Positions 54,022-63,018 of a DNA stretch of 64,000 nt are shown in pieces. Source of the stretch: Stenotrophomonas sp. SAU14A_NAIMI4_8. Lineage in GTDB: Bacteria > Pseudomonadota > Gammaproteobacteria > Xanthomonadales > Xanthomonadaceae. The stretch is taken from assembly GCF_003086695.1 (NCBI RefSeq), contig NZ_CP025999.1, forward strand, positions 1,104,820 through 1,168,819, in the 5' to 3' direction. Position 1 is the first letter of the stretch, and every line of letters begins with the position of its first letter. The position numbers and the translations under genes are program-made. The notes below the pieces were generated by a model. The model did no database searches and was not told where the DNA came from. It saw only the letters and a program-made list of their open reading frames with translations.

Positions 54022-54972
54022 ATGACCGCCCAGCAACTCGATGCCTCCGGCCGCCTGCGCCACCTGTTGACCCTTGAAGGCCTTCCCCGCGAAACCTTGG
54101 TGCAGCTGCTCGACCGCGCGGGCCAGATCCGCGATGCGGCCGTTGGCCGGGTTGGCAACAAGCGGCAGGTGCTGGCCGGTTCGGCGGTCTGCACGCTGTT
54201 CTTCGAACCGTCCACCCGCACCCGCAGTTCGTTCCAGCTGGCGGCCCAGCGCCTGGGCGCCGACGTGCTGAATTTCGATGCCTCCACCTCTTCCACGCGC
54301 AAGGGCGAGACCGCCTGCGACACATTGAAGAACCTGGAAGCGATGGGCGTGCGCGGCTTCGTGGTGCGCCACCCCGACGATGGCGCGGTGGCCGCACTGG
54401 CCGCCGCGGCCGGCGAGGGCACCGCACTGGTGAACGCCGGCGATGGCCGCAGCTCGCACCCGACCCAGGGTCTGCTGGACATGCTGACCCTGCGCCAGGC
54501 CAAGGGCCCGGACTTCTCGAAGCTGAAGGTGGTGATCGTCGGCGACGTGAAGCACTCGCGCGTGGCCCGTACCGACCTGCATGCGCTGCGCACGCTGGGC
54601 GTGGGCGAGATCCGCGTGTGCGGCCCCCAGTCGCTGCTGCCGGACGATGAAACCCTGAAGGGCTGCGTGGTCGGCGACGACTTCGACGCCATGCTGGAAG
54701 GCGCCGATGCGCTGATGATGCTGCGCCTGCAGCGCGAGCGCATGGAAGAAGGCCTGGTGCCGTCGCTGGAGCAGTATCACGCCCAGTACGGCCTGACCGC
54801 CGCACGCCTGGCCCGCGCCGGCAAGGACGCCGCCGTGCTGCACCCGGGCCCGATCAACCGCGGCGTGGAAGTGACCGACGAAGTGGCCGACGGCCCGCAG
54901 TCGTGGGTGCTGCGCCAGGTCGCCAACGGCGTGGCCGTACGCATGGCCGTGCTGGAAACCCTGCTGGGTTGA
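54022..54972 (+). CDS. pyrB: Aspartate carbamoyltransferase catalytic subunit
   Basis: PyrB joins carbamoyl phosphate and aspartate at the first committed step of pyrimidine synthesis. It has 316 residues. The carbamoyl-phosphate motif FFEPSTRTRSSF lies near residue 56, HPTQGLLD near residue 147, and GRSSH near residue 142. No pyrI regulatory gene is adjacent, so the enzyme is probably not controlled by a regulatory subunit here. In many relatives it pairs with an inactive dihydroorotase gene, but the next element is a REP array. Confidence 0.96.
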   Translation: MTAQQLDASGRLRHLLTLEGLPRETLVQLLDRAGQIRDAAVGRVGNKRQVLAGSAVCTLFFEPSTRTRSSFQLAAQRLGADVLNFDASTSSTRKGETACDTLKNLEAMGVRGFVVRHPDDGAVAALAAAAGEGTALVNAGDGRSSHPTQGLLDMLTLRQAKGPDFSKLKVVIVGDVKHSRVARTDLHALRTLGVGEIRVCGPQSLLPDDETLKGCVVGDDFDAMLEGADALMMLRLQRERMEEGLVPSLEQYHAQYGLTAARLARAGKDAAVLHPGPINRGVEVTDEVADGPQSWVLRQVANGVAVRMAVLETLLG

Positions 54973-54975
54973 TAG

Positions 54976-55102
54976 CGGTATTGGTGGGCACACACCCCGC
55001 TTTGGTAGGTGCCAACCTTGGTTGGCACACGCCCCGCACTGGTAGGTGCCAACCTTGGTTGGCACACGCAGCGTTTTGGTAGGTGCCAACCTTGGTTGGC
55101 AC
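54976..55102. repeat. GTAG REP array left of the RAYT (3 full copies)
   Basis: Three forward palindromes with GTGCCAACC/GGTTGGCAC arms and GTAG heads at 55005-55028, 55042-55065 and 55079-55102, with a degenerate half copy near 54981. The last ends exactly at the RAYT stop codon. Confidence 0.9.
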
Positions 55103-55605
55103 TATTTGTCAGTGCCAGTGGTTCCCAGACAACCACTTGGCGATTCCAGCTCCCATTCGCACCACGCGTGTCGATATTGCCCGACCTGTGCCGCCAACCC
55201 AGCCCTGATCGGGTTACCCATCAGATACATCGCATGCCGGTACAGCGATTCATCAGATCGAATCGCGTGATCGTGATAGCCGCCCTGCCAAAAGCGCCCG
55301 ATTCGTCCTAAGGATCGATTCACCTGTTGTGCCGTGCGCGACTTGAATCGCTTCATCACCGTTTCAAGTGTTCCTGCGCGCAGTTCGACCAGCCAATGAA
55401 TGTGGTCGGGCATGACCACGTAGGCAATGGAACGGGTGAAGCCTTCCTGATCGAGGCGCTGGAATTCGCGGACCGCCAGCTCCGCAGCAGCATCGCTGGC
55501 AAGCAATGGAGCGCGGCCATGCACAACGGTGGTGAGGATGTAGCTGAGGCCGATGCTGGAATGACGGCCGAGCAGAAGTCGAGGGCTGTTCATGGAAGCA
55601 AGCAT
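55102..55605 (-). CDS. REP-associated tyrosine transposase (RAYT)
   Basis: A 167-residue Y1-type single-strand transposase. The HUH motif reads PDHIH (His68, His70) and the likely catalytic Tyr is Tyr127 in YLMGNPIRAGL, with FWQGGYHDHAI between, typical of RAYTs. These domesticated enzymes cut REP sequences and are thought to spread them. The gene is flanked by three REP copies on either side in opposite orientation. ATG at 55605 or 55593 may be the start; the longer frame runs through REP sequence and is not preferred. Confidence 0.92.
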   Translation of the reverse strand: MLASMNSPRLLLGRHSSIGLSYILTTVVHGRAPLLASDAAAELAVREFQRLDQEGFTRSIAYVVMPDHIHWLVELRAGTLETVMKRFKSRTAQQVNRSLGRIGRFWQGGYHDHAIRSDESLYRHAMYLMGNPIRAGLAAQVGQYRHAWCEWELESPSGCLGTTGTDK

Positions 55606-55659
55606 GGGCGGGCCTGCCTGCGGTGAATATCGGGGAATGACTTGGCTTCGGGTAAGCGT

Positions 55660-55757
55660 GTGCCAATCAAGGTTGGCACCTACCAGAGCGGTGCGTGTGC
55701 CAACCAAGGTTGGCACCTACCAGGGCGGTGCGTGTGCCAACCAAGGTTGGCACCTGC
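55660..55757. repeat. GTAG REP array right of the RAYT (3 inverted copies)
   Basis: Inverted copies at 55660-55683, 55697-55720 and 55734-55757. They are in opposite orientation to the left array; the last has CTGC in place of CTAC. Confidence 0.9.
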
Positions 55758-55764
55758 CGGAGCG

Positions 55765-56562
55765 TCAGCGCTTCTGCGCGAACAGCCAGGCCCACATGGC
55801 GGGGTCGGCGTAGGTGGCGTCCCAGGCGTTGTGGTTGCCGTCGGGGTATTCGGTGTAGCGCACGTCGCGCGCGCCGGCGGCCTGGAAGGCGGCGTGCAGT
55901 CTGCGGTCGTCGGCCGGGGGCACGACGTCGTCCAGCGCGCCGTGGAAGATCCAGATCGGCGTGCGCTGCAGGCGCTGGGCGATGGCCGCGTAGGGATCGG
56001 CTTCGTGTGCGACCTGTTCGACGAACAGGGTCGGGCGCACCGCGCGCGGGGCCAGCACGGCGCCACACACCGGCACGATGGCGGCGAAGCGCTGCGGGTC
56101 GTCCAGGGCGATGTTCCAGCTGCCGTAGCCGCCCATCGACATGCCGGTGAGGTACTGGCGCGCGGGATCGGCGCCGAACTCGGCCACGGTTGCATCCAGT
56201 GCGGCGATGGCGACGCGGTTGTTGTGGCCGCTCCATTCCTGGTCGCCGGGCACCTGCGGGAACACGGCCAGCGCCGGGAAATCCGCCGCATGGCGGCGCA
56301 GATGCGGGCCCAGCCCGGCGTGGGTCGGCTTCACCCCGTCGCCGCCGCGTTCGCCCGAGCCGTGCAGGAACAGCACCACCGGCAGCGGGCCGGCGGCACG
56401 CGCGCGGTCGGTGGGAATGAAGACCTGGTAGTAGGCGGTCTGCCCGTCCACCTTCACCGCGCGCGATTCAAAATGCCCGCGCGCGCTGTCCGGTGTGCTG
56501 GCACAGGCGCCCAGCATCAGTACGGCCAGCAGCGGCAGCCAGCGCAGGAACGGACGAGCCAT
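55765..56562 (-). CDS. Esterase-like alpha/beta hydrolase lipoprotein
   Basis: A 265-residue predicted lipoprotein with lipobox LGAC near residue 17-20. The alpha/beta hydrolase core shows VVLFLHGSGERGGDG near residue 60 (oxyanion segment of the LpqC/FAE type), the nucleophile Ser in GMSMGGYGSW near residue 142, Asp in FHGALDDVVPP near residue 207 and a His in PDGNHNAWD near residue 242. Its relatives are feruloyl-esterase or phospholipase/carboxylesterase-like enzymes. The ATG at 56562 is preferred over longer frames. It lies downstream of the zinc-ribbon gene on the same strand. Confidence 0.9.
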   Translation of the reverse strand: MARPFLRWLPLLAVLMLGACASTPDSARGHFESRAVKVDGQTAYYQVFIPTDRARAAGPLPVVLFLHGSGERGGDGVKPTHAGLGPHLRRHAADFPALAVFPQVPGDQEWSGHNNRVAIAALDATVAEFGADPARQYLTGMSMGGYGSWNIALDDPQRFAAIVPVCGAVLAPRAVRPTLFVEQVAHEADPYAAIAQRLQRTPIWIFHGALDDVVPPADDRRLHAAFQAAGARDVRYTEYPDGNHNAWDATYADPAMWAWLFAQKR

Positions 56563-56632
56563 GACGTTTCCCCAAGGTTTGGAAGCGTTTTCATGGTAGT
56601 CGGCCGCCCAGCGCCGGGCATCGTGCAGCGCA

Positions 56633-56899
56633 TCACTGCGGGCGCGGCGCGCTGGCGATGATGGCCAGTTGTTCCTGTGCTTCGGCATTGCCGGCCGCAG
56701 CCGCGGCCTGGACCTGCGCCAGGTCGGGGTGCATGACCACCAGCAACGGGTTTTCGCACACCGGGCAGTCGTACTCGGTGGCGTCTTCGTCCAGCTCCAT
56801 CACCATCGCGCGCGAGCTGCCTTTCCACTCGCATGCTGCGCAGGTGTGCATCTGTTCGCGCCAGCCGGGCTGGAAGTAGTTGTCGATCGTGGTGGCCAT
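56633..56899 (-). CDS. Small zinc-ribbon-like protein
   Basis: An 88-residue protein. Two Cys pairs, CAAC near residue 20 and CPVC near residue 45, are spaced as a zinc ribbon, with an acidic link between. The C-terminal part is helical and Ala-rich. I do not know the family's role; similar proteins are annotated as hypothetical. It is 70 bp upstream of the esterase-like lipoprotein gene on the same strand and 37 bp from a GGGGTC palindrome. Confidence 0.75.
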   Translation of the reverse strand: MATTIDNYFQPGWREQMHTCAACEWKGSSRAMVMELDEDATEYDCPVCENPLLVVMHPDLAQVQAAAAAGNAEAQEQLAIIASAPRPQ

Positions 56900-56936
56900 G
56901 GGCTTTGGGGAAAAGAGAGGTAGGAGGACGCGGCAA

Positions 56937-56971
56937 GGGGTCAGAGCCCTGCTGCGCAGGGATCTGACCCC
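56937..56971. repeat. GGGGTC palindrome, copy 6
   Basis: The shortest copy: GGGGTCAGAGCCC and GGGATCTGACCCC arms with a TGCTGCGCA centre. It lies between the zinc-ribbon gene and mgtE. Confidence 0.85.
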
Positions 56972-56980
56972 GCGTGCGGG

Positions 56981-58342
56981 TCAGTGCAGCAGGATGAGGG
57001 TGGCCAGGCCGAGGAAGCTGAAGAAACCCATCACGTCGGTCACCGCGGTCACCACCACGGTGCCGGCCACGGCCGGGTCGACGTTCATGCGCTTGAGCAG
57101 CAGCGGCAGCAGCACCCCGGCCAGTGCGGCGGCCAGGAAGTTGATGATCAGCGCCAGGGTGATCACCAACGACAGCAGCAGACTGTGGAACCACAGGAAG
57201 GCGATGACGCCGACCAGCAGGCCGATCAGGGTGCCGTTGATCAACGCGACGCGCGCTTCCTTCCACAGCAGGATGCGGGCGTTGCTCTGGCCCACCTGGC
57301 CCAGGGCGATGCCGCGCACCATCAAGGTCAGCACCTGCACGGCGGCATTGCCGCCCACGCCGGCCACGATCGGCATCAGCACGGCCAGCGCCACGACCTT
57401 CTGCAGGGTCAGTTCGAACTGGCCGATCACGCTGGCAGCCAGGAAGGCCGTGCACAGGTTGATGCCCAGCCAGACCACGCGGCCGCGCACGGCACGCTTG
57501 ATGGGCGAGAACAGATCCTCTTCCTCATCCAGACCGGCGGCGCCCAGCGCCTGGTGCTCGGCCTGCGAACGGATGATGTCCACCACGTCATCGATAGTGA
57601 TGCGGCCGAGCAGGATGTTGTTGTCATCCACCACCGGCGCGGAGACCCAGTCATGGTCGGAGAACTGCCGCGCCACTTCCTGGTCGCTTTCGCCAACATC
57701 GATGGCCGGCTGTTCGTCATCGATCAGGCGGTTGATGGGGGTGGTGTCTTCGTGGGTGACCAGCGCGGCCAGCGAGACGCGGCCCAGGTACTGGTGGCGG
57801 CGGCTGACCACGAACAGATGGTCGGTGTGGTCGGGCAGTTCGCCGCGCAGGCGCAGGTAGCGCAGCACCACGTCCACGTTGACGTCGGCGCGCACGGTCA
57901 CCACGTCCGGGTTCATCAGGCGGCCGGCGCTGTCCTCGGGATAGGACAGCACCTGTTCCAGGCGCTCGCGGTTCTCGCGGTCCATCGACTTGAGCACTTC
58001 GTCGATGACCGTATCGGGCAGATCCTCGACCAGGTCGGCCAGATCGTCGATGTCCAGGTCTTCGACCGCGGCGATGATTTCGTCCGGGTCCATGTCCGCG
58101 AGCAGGCTCTCGCGCACTTCCTCACCGACGTGGACCAGCACCTCGCCGTCGTCTTCCGGGTCGACCAGGCCCCACACCACTTCGCGCTTGCCCGGCGGCA
58201 GCGATTCCAGCAGGTTGCCGATCTCGGCCGGCGCCAGGGTGTTGACCAGGCGGCGCACCGGCCCCAGCCGGCCGCTGTCCAGCGCATCGGACAACAGGCG
58301 CAGTTGGCGCGCAGTCTTGTCGTGGCGTACAGCTTCGGCCAT
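56981..58342 (-). CDS. mgtE: Magnesium transporter MgtE
   Basis: A 453-residue Mg2+ channel. The N-terminal superhelical domain covers about residues 1-135. Two CBS domains lie at about 140-260, and five transmembrane helices occupy the last 170 residues, with PIVAGVGGNAAVQ near residue 345 forming the pore. Mg2+ binding at the N/CBS interface closes the channel. The ATG at 58342 (MAEAVRHDKTAR) is preferred over a longer frame. It follows the PTS genes on the same strand with a GTAG pair between, as in Xanthomonas. Confidence 0.95.
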   Translation of the reverse strand: MAEAVRHDKTARQLRLLSDALDSGRLGPVRRLVNTLAPAEIGNLLESLPPGKREVVWGLVDPEDDGEVLVHVGEEVRESLLADMDPDEIIAAVEDLDIDDLADLVEDLPDTVIDEVLKSMDRENRERLEQVLSYPEDSAGRLMNPDVVTVRADVNVDVVLRYLRLRGELPDHTDHLFVVSRRHQYLGRVSLAALVTHEDTTPINRLIDDEQPAIDVGESDQEVARQFSDHDWVSAPVVDDNNILLGRITIDDVVDIIRSQAEHQALGAAGLDEEEDLFSPIKRAVRGRVVWLGINLCTAFLAASVIGQFELTLQKVVALAVLMPIVAGVGGNAAVQVLTLMVRGIALGQVGQSNARILLWKEARVALINGTLIGLLVGVIAFLWFHSLLLSLVITLALIINFLAAALAGVLLPLLLKRMNVDPAVAGTVVVTAVTDVMGFFSFLGLATLILLH

Positions 58343-58443
58343 CGCAGCTCCCGCGGGAAGAGAAAAGCCGCGATCCCGGCAAGGATGCGGCAACAGGGGT
58401 GTTCAGCGCGTCATTATCGCAAGCCGATGTTTCAACGCATAGC

Positions 58444-58507
58444 CGCCGGGCATGGCCCGGCGCTACCGGGGACGCATTGTGGTGGTAGCGCCGGGCCGCG
58501 CCCGGCG
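58444..58507. repeat. GTAG REP pair, CGCCGGGC subtype
   Basis: An inverted copy at 58444-58466 and a forward copy at 58485-58507 lie between ptsI and mgtE. The second has a CGC loop in place of CAT. Confidence 0.85.
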
Positions 58508-58524
58508 AGCGCGTAGCGCGGCAG

Positions 58525-60294
58525 TCAGGGTGTCTCGGCCACCAGGGCCAGCCAGCGTTCGATGCCGCGGCGATCGCGCGCGGCCAGCAGCTTTGGTGCG
58601 CGTGCGCGCAGGGTGGCCAGGTCGCTTTCGCGGATCGCGCGGCGGACTTCCAACAGGGTGCCGGGGTGCAGGCTGAACTCGGTCAGGCCCAGTGCCAGCA
58701 GCAGCGGCGTCATGCGTGCGTCGCCGGCGATCTCGCCGCACACCGCCACCGGAATGCGATGGCGTGCGCCGGTGTCGATCACCAGCTGCAGCAGGCGTAC
58801 CACGGCCGGATGCAGCGGCGAGTACAACTCGCCCAGCGCTTCGTTGTTGCGGTCGGCGGCCAGCAGGTACTGGACCAGATCGTTGGTGCCGATCGACAGG
58901 AAATCCACCAGGTCGATGAAGCTTTCCAGGGCCAGCGCGGCGGCGGGCACTTCGATCATCGCCCCCAACGGCACGTGGTCGGCCACCGCATGGCCTTCGG
59001 CGCGCAGTTGTTCGGCCAGCTTCAGCAGGCGCCGGCGCACCGCCAGCAGTTCCTCGCGGGTGCTGACCATGGGCACCAGCACGCGCAGCTTGCCGTAGGC
59101 CGAGGCGCGCAGGATCGCGCGCAGCTGGGTGTCGGACACCTTCGGCCGGGCCAGCGACAGGCGCACGCCGCGCAGGCCCAGCGCCGGGTTCTCCTCGTTG
59201 CTGAGGGTCAGGCCGGTACGGTCGGCCTTGTCCGCGCCCAGGTCCAGGGTGCGGATGGTGACCGGACGCCCGCTCATGCCGAGGGCGGCATCGCGGTAGG
59301 TCTGGAACTGCTCTTCTTCGTCGGGCAGTTCGTTGCGCTGCAGGAACAGGAATTCGGTGCGGTACAGGCCCAGGCCCTGCGCGCCCAGCGCGTGTGCCTG
59401 GGTCACGTCTTCCAGCGATTCGGCATTGGCCAGCAGGGCGATATCGACCTGGTCGCGGGTGCGGCTGGGCTTGCTGCGCAGGCGGCCGAGTTCGCGCTGT
59501 TCGCGCGCGTGTTCCTTCAGCCGTACGCGGTAATCGCGCAGGTTGTCGGCCTGCGGGTTCACGGTGATGCTGCCGTCGGCGCCGTCGATGATCAGCACAT
59601 CGCCGTCGGCCACCCGGCCCAGCACCTGCGGCACGTTCACGATCAGCGGCAGGTGCAGGCTGCGGGCCAGGATCGCGCTGTGCGACAGCGCGCTGCCGGC
59701 GGCGGTGACAATGCCGACCACGCCCTGGGCCTGCAGCTGGGCCAGTTCGGACGGTGCGATGTTGTCGCAGACCAGGATTTCCCCGGCCAGGCCCTTCACC
59801 ACCGGCGCGCGGTCGGGTTGCAGGAAGGCGTGGATGCGGCCGATCACATGGTCCAGATCGTCCATGCGGCTCTTCAGATAGGCATCGTCCATGCCATCGA
59901 AGACCTTGGCCAGGCGGTCACGCTGCAGGCGCAGTGCGTAGCCGGCGCTGTAGGGGCCGCTGCGGATCAGTTCGTCCAGCCCGAACAGCAGCTCCGGGTC
60001 ATCCAGCAGCAGGGCATGCAGGTCCAGGAATTCGCCCACTTCCTGGTTCAGCGCGCCGTGCAGGCGCTGGCGCAGGTCGTGCATCTCGGTGCGCGCCGCT
60101 TCCACGGCGCGGTGCAGGCGTGCCAGCTCGGCCGGTACCTGCTGCGGGGCCACGCGCTGTTCGGCGATTTCCAGCGCATGCGGCAGGCGCACGCGCGCAC
60201 GGCCCAGCGCTGTACCGCGTGCGGCGCCGTGGCCGGACAACAGCTGCACCGGCCGTTGGCCGGAAGGCAGTTGCCCGGCACGTGCGCGCGGCAC
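58525..60294 (-). CDS. ptsI: PTS enzyme I
   Basis: A 589-residue phosphoenolpyruvate-protein phosphotransferase that charges HPr. The phosphorylated His lies in AGSALSHSAILAR near residue 204, and the PEP-binding barrel has RTEFLFLQRNELPDEEEQF near residue 313, GIMIEVPAA-like and DFLSIGTNDLVQY near residue 463, and the Cys in VCGEIAGD near residue 517. It starts with GTG at 60294, two bases after the HPr stop. No sugar permease gene is nearby, so it likely drives a regulatory PTS. Confidence 0.94.
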   Translation of the reverse strand: MPRARAGQLPSGQRPVQLLSGHGAARGTALGRARVRLPHALEIAEQRVAPQQVPAELARLHRAVEAARTEMHDLRQRLHGALNQEVGEFLDLHALLLDDPELLFGLDELIRSGPYSAGYALRLQRDRLAKVFDGMDDAYLKSRMDDLDHVIGRIHAFLQPDRAPVVKGLAGEILVCDNIAPSELAQLQAQGVVGIVTAAGSALSHSAILARSLHLPLIVNVPQVLGRVADGDVLIIDGADGSITVNPQADNLRDYRVRLKEHAREQRELGRLRSKPSRTRDQVDIALLANAESLEDVTQAHALGAQGLGLYRTEFLFLQRNELPDEEEQFQTYRDAALGMSGRPVTIRTLDLGADKADRTGLTLSNEENPALGLRGVRLSLARPKVSDTQLRAILRASAYGKLRVLVPMVSTREELLAVRRRLLKLAEQLRAEGHAVADHVPLGAMIEVPAAALALESFIDLVDFLSIGTNDLVQYLLAADRNNEALGELYSPLHPAVVRLLQLVIDTGARHRIPVAVCGEIAGDARMTPLLLALGLTEFSLHPGTLLEVRRAIRESDLATLRARAPKLLAARDRRGIERWLALVAETP

Positions 60295-60296
60295 GC

Positions 60297-60566
60297 TCAG
60301 CTGTCCTCGTCGAAGCGGCGCTCGAACAGGTCAACCACCGCGTCCATGGCAGCCGCCTCGTCTTCGCCGGTGATGCGGATGGTGACCGGCGTGCCCTGGC
60401 CGGCGGCCAGCAGCATGACGCCCATGATGCTCTTGGCGTTGATCTCACGGCCCTTGGCGGCCATGGTCACGTTGCAGCGGAAGGGCGCCAGGGTCTGCAC
60501 CAGCTTGGCGGTGGCCCGGGCATGCAGGCCCAGGCGGTTGCTGACTGTGAGTTCTCGTTCAAGCAT
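60297..60566 (-). CDS. ptsH: Phosphocarrier protein HPr
   Basis: An 89-residue HPr. The phosphorylation site His15 is in LGLHARAT and the regulatory Ser46 is in AKSIMGVM, the residue that HprK phosphorylates. The remaining sequence shows the standard HPr pattern. It overlaps the EIIA gene by eight bases and precedes ptsI by two, giving one operon EIIA-HPr-EI. Because hprK is also present nearby, Ser46 phosphorylation is expected to be used. Confidence 0.96.
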   Translation of the reverse strand: MLERELTVSNRLGLHARATAKLVQTLAPFRCNVTMAAKGREINAKSIMGVMLLAAGQGTPVTIRITGEDEAAAMDAVVDLFERRFDEDS

Positions 60567-60951
60567 CGTCGACTATCGCTCCATTGCGGGTGCCCGCCGC
60601 CGCAGTGGCGGGCAGTTGATCCAGTGCCTGTTCCGGATAATTCATCACCCGCAGCAACATCGGCAGGCTCAGCGCCGACACCCGGCGAACCGGGGTTCCC
60701 AGCCGGGCCAGCTGCCCGGCAAGGTTGGCTGGGCTGGCGCCGTACAGGTCGGTCAGGATCAGCACGCCTTCGCCACCATCGACCCGGCGCAAGGCAGCCG
60801 AGGCAAGCGGGAGAAGGGCATCCAGGTCTGCGTCGAACGGTACTTCGAAAGCTTCGGTTTTCAGCGGCAATTGCCGCAGGAGCCGGGTCGCCACGTCAAG
60901 CAGGGCGGTCCCGACCCCGGGGTGTGTTACGAGGAGAATGCCACAGGTCAT
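60559..60951 (-). CDS. PTS EIIA, mannose family
   Basis: A 130-residue EIIA-Man-type domain. The phosphorylatable His10 is in VTHPGVG, and LTDLYGASPAN near residue 66 is the second signature. No EIIB, EIIC or EIID genes accompany it, so it probably has a regulatory and not a transport role, as in the alpha- and beta/gammaproteobacterial rapZ-linked clusters. It is the first gene of the EIIA-HPr-EI operon, separated from rapZ by about 210 bp of repeats. Confidence 0.92.
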   Translation of the reverse strand: MTCGILLVTHPGVGTALLDVATRLLRQLPLKTEAFEVPFDADLDALLPLASAALRRVDGGEGVLILTDLYGASPANLAGQLARLGTPVRRVSALSLPMLLRVMNYPEQALDQLPATAAAGTRNGAIVDDA

Positions 60952-61028
60952 TACTGCACGTTAACAGGTCAGGGTGAACGGGCGATAGCAGCAGGAGAGG
61001 GGCACTGTGTCCCGTATTCAGTGTTGCC

Positions 61029-61069
61029 GGGGTCGGATCCCTTTTCCACGGGAAAAGGGCTCTGACCCC
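61029..61069. repeat. GGGGTC palindrome, copy 7
   Basis: Arms GGGGTCGGATCCC and GGGCTCTGACCCC with inner stem TTTTCC/GGAAAA. It lies upstream of the EIIA gene. Confidence 0.85.
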
Positions 61070-61072
61070 ATC

Positions 61073-61134
61073 GTGTCGACCAAGGTCGACACCTACCAAC
61101 GGCGCACGACGTGTCGACCAAGGTCGACACCTAC
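61073..61134. repeat. GTAG REP pair, TGTCGACC subtype
   Basis: Two inverted copies with GTGTCGACC/GGTCGACAC arms ending in CTAC, at 61073-61096 and 61111-61134. Confidence 0.85.
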
Positions 61135-61160
61135 CAACAGCGCAGGGGCTGGCCGCCTCG

Positions 61161-62045
61161 TCAATCCTGTTCGCGGTGGTAGGTGGCCACGTCGTCCCAG
61201 CCCATTTCGCGGGCGTGCCGGGCCATGCGCTCGGCCAGGAACACCGAGCGGTGCTTGCCGCCGGTGCAGCCGAAGGCCACCGTCACGTAGCTGCGCGTGC
61301 CATCGCCCAGCTTCGGCAGCCAGGTGTCCAGGAAGTCCATCAGCTGGGTCAGGTAGCGCTGCACGTCCGGCTGCGCTTCCAGGTAATCGCGCACGCCCGG
61401 TTCGCGGCCGCTCAGGGCGCGCAGGTCCGGGTCCCAGTGCGGGTTGGGCAGCACGCGCGCATCGAACACGAAGTCGGCCTCGGCCGGCACGCCGCGCTTG
61501 TAGGCGAACGATTCGAACAGCAGCGACAGGCGCGTGGCATGGCCCAGCGCAAATTCGGTGATGATGCGGCGGCGCAGCTGGTGCACGTTCAGGGCGCTGG
61601 TATCGACCACGGCATCGGCCTCGTGGCGCAGCGGCGCCACCAGTTCGCGTTCGCGGGCGATCGCTTCCGGCAGTGACAGGCCCAGCTGGCTCAGCGGATG
61701 GCGCCGGCGCGTGTCGGCGTAGCGCTTGAGCATGGTTTCGTCGCTGGCCTCGAAGAACAGCACCTTCACCTGCACGCCCGCATCGGTGGCCTGCTGGCGC
61801 CAATCGGACAGCTGGCTCAGGTCGCTCTGCCCGCGCACGTCGATGCCGACCGCCAGCCGCCGCGGCGCTGCGCCGTCGTGGTTGTCCAGCACGCTGCGTA
61901 CGAAATCCGGCAGCAGCCGGATCGGCAGGTTGTCCGAACAGTAGTAGTCCTGGTCTTCGAAGGTCTTCAGGGCGACGGATTTACCCGAGCCGGACAGGCC
62001 GCTGACGATGATCAGGGTCGGGGCGGTGGGGGAGGCGGTGCTCAT
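61161..62045 (-). CDS. rapZ: RNase adapter protein RapZ
   Basis: A 294-residue protein. The N-terminal P-loop GLSGSGKS is at residues 16-23. The C-terminal phosphofructokinase-like part carries [11 protein letters not shown] near residue 265, and a basic tail. In E. coli RapZ binds GlcN6P and the sRNAs GlmY/GlmZ to steer RNase E on glmS control. It follows hprK by 22 bp in the cluster rpoN-hpf-ptsN-hprK-rapZ. Whether GlmYZ-like RNAs exist in this family is not known, so a different RNA target is possible. Confidence 0.94.
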   Translation of the reverse strand: MSTASPTAPTLIIVSGLSGSGKSVALKTFEDQDYYCSDNLPIRLLPDFVRSVLDNHDGAAPRRLAVGIDVRGQSDLSQLSDWRQQATDAGVQVKVLFFEASDETMLKRYADTRRRHPLSQLGLSLPEAIARERELVAPLRHEADAVVDTSALNVHQLRRRIITEFALGHATRLSLLFESFAYKRGVPAEADFVFDARVLPNPHWDPDLRALSGREPGVRDYLEAQPDVQRYLTQLMDFLDTWLPKLGDGTRSYVTVAFGCTGGKHRSVFLAERMARHAREMGWDDVATYHREQD

Positions 62046-62067
62046 GGACAGGCTCTTTGCAGTGGGC

Positions 62068-63018
62068 TCAGGGTGTTCGCCGTTCCAGCAGGTTGCTGTG
62101 GCGGGCGATGAACATCGCCGCCGGATCGATACCCTTGGTACGTAGAATGTGCAGCCGGGTGGCCGCCTCGGTCAGCACCGACAGATTGCGGCCGGGCATC
62201 ACCGGCAGGGTGATCAGTGGCACGTCCAGGTCCAGCACGTGGCGGGTACCGGAATCGCCGGTCAGGCGTTCGTAGCCATGGGGGGTGGGCTCGGTCATCG
62301 GCTTGGTCAGGTGCACGATCAGGCGAAGGTACTTGTTCTTCTTTACCGCCGTATCACCGAACATCTCGCGCACGTTCAGCACGCCCAGGCCGCGCACTTC
62401 CAGCAGGTCCTGCAGCAGCTCGGGGCAGGTGCCATCGAGCACGTCGGGGGCGATCTGGGTGAACTCGGGGGCATCGTCGGCCACCAGACGGTGGCCACGG
62501 CTGAGCAGTTCCAGCGCCAGTTCACTCTTGCCCGAACCGGCCTCGCCGGTGATCAGCACGCCGATCGAATAGATTTCCATGAACACGCCGTGCAGGATCA
62601 CCCGCGGTGCCAGCGTGCGTGCCAAGTGGTAGGACAGGTGGTTCAGCAGTTCATGGCCGCGCTTGGGCGACACCCACAGCGGGGTGCCGGATTCATCGGC
62701 GGCCGCGCGCAGGTCTTCCGGGCAGGGCTGGTTGCGGGTGATGACCAGCGCCAGCGGGTGCGAATGCATGATCTTTTCGATCGTTTCCCAGCGCTGCCGC
62801 GGTTCCAGCGCGTCCAGCCAGGACAGTTCCTCGGTGCCCAGGATCTGCACCTTGTTCGGGTAGATCGCATTGAGGTAACCGGCCAGCGAGGGGCGCCGGG
62901 ACACCGTGTTGCCGGCTTCCAGTTCGCGCTTCTCGCCGGACTGGCCGGCAACCCAGCGCAGCGCCAGCCGCTCGCGCTGCTGTTCGAACAGTTCACGTGC
63001 GGTGATGCTGGTATTCAT
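62068..63018 (-). CDS. hprK: HPr kinase/phosphorylase
   Basis: A 316-residue bifunctional enzyme that phosphorylates HPr on Ser46 and reverses it. The C-terminal catalytic domain has the P-loop GEAGSGKSE near residue 155, followed by LVADDAPEF and an [15 protein letters not shown] signature near residue 205. The N-terminal domain (about residues 1-130) is of the DRTGG-like type. It overlaps ptsN by four bases and is followed by rapZ. Its presence in a gammaproteobacterium with no PTS permease suggests a purely regulatory circuit. Confidence 0.95.
   Translation of the reverse strand: MNTSITARELFEQQRERLALRWVAGQSGEKRELEAGNTVSRRPSLAGYLNAIYPNKVQILGTEELSWLDALEPRQRWETIEKIMHSHPLALVITRNQPCPEDLRAAADESGTPLWVSPKRGHELLNHLSYHLARTLAPRVILHGVFMEIYSIGVLITGEAGSGKSELALELLSRGHRLVADDAPEFTQIAPDVLDGTCPELLQDLLEVRGLGVLNVREMFGDTAVKKNKYLRLIVHLTKPMTEPTPHGYERLTGDSGTRHVLDLDVPLITLPVMPGRNLSVLTEAATRLHILRTKGIDPAAMFIARHSNLLERRTP

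Noticed and set aside
53956..55089. 377-codon minus-strand frame opposite pyrB
   Set aside because: It reads REP repeats and the reverse of pyrB; pyrB has all family motifs.
55005..55757. Regular repeats that could be taken for a CRISPR array
   Set aside because: The units are 24-bp palindromes with 13-14 bp spacers, flip orientation across a RAYT gene, and no cas gene is near.
58666..61065. 799-codon plus-strand frame opposite the PTS genes
   Set aside because: It is antisense to EI, HPr and EIIA, which all have intact active-site motifs.
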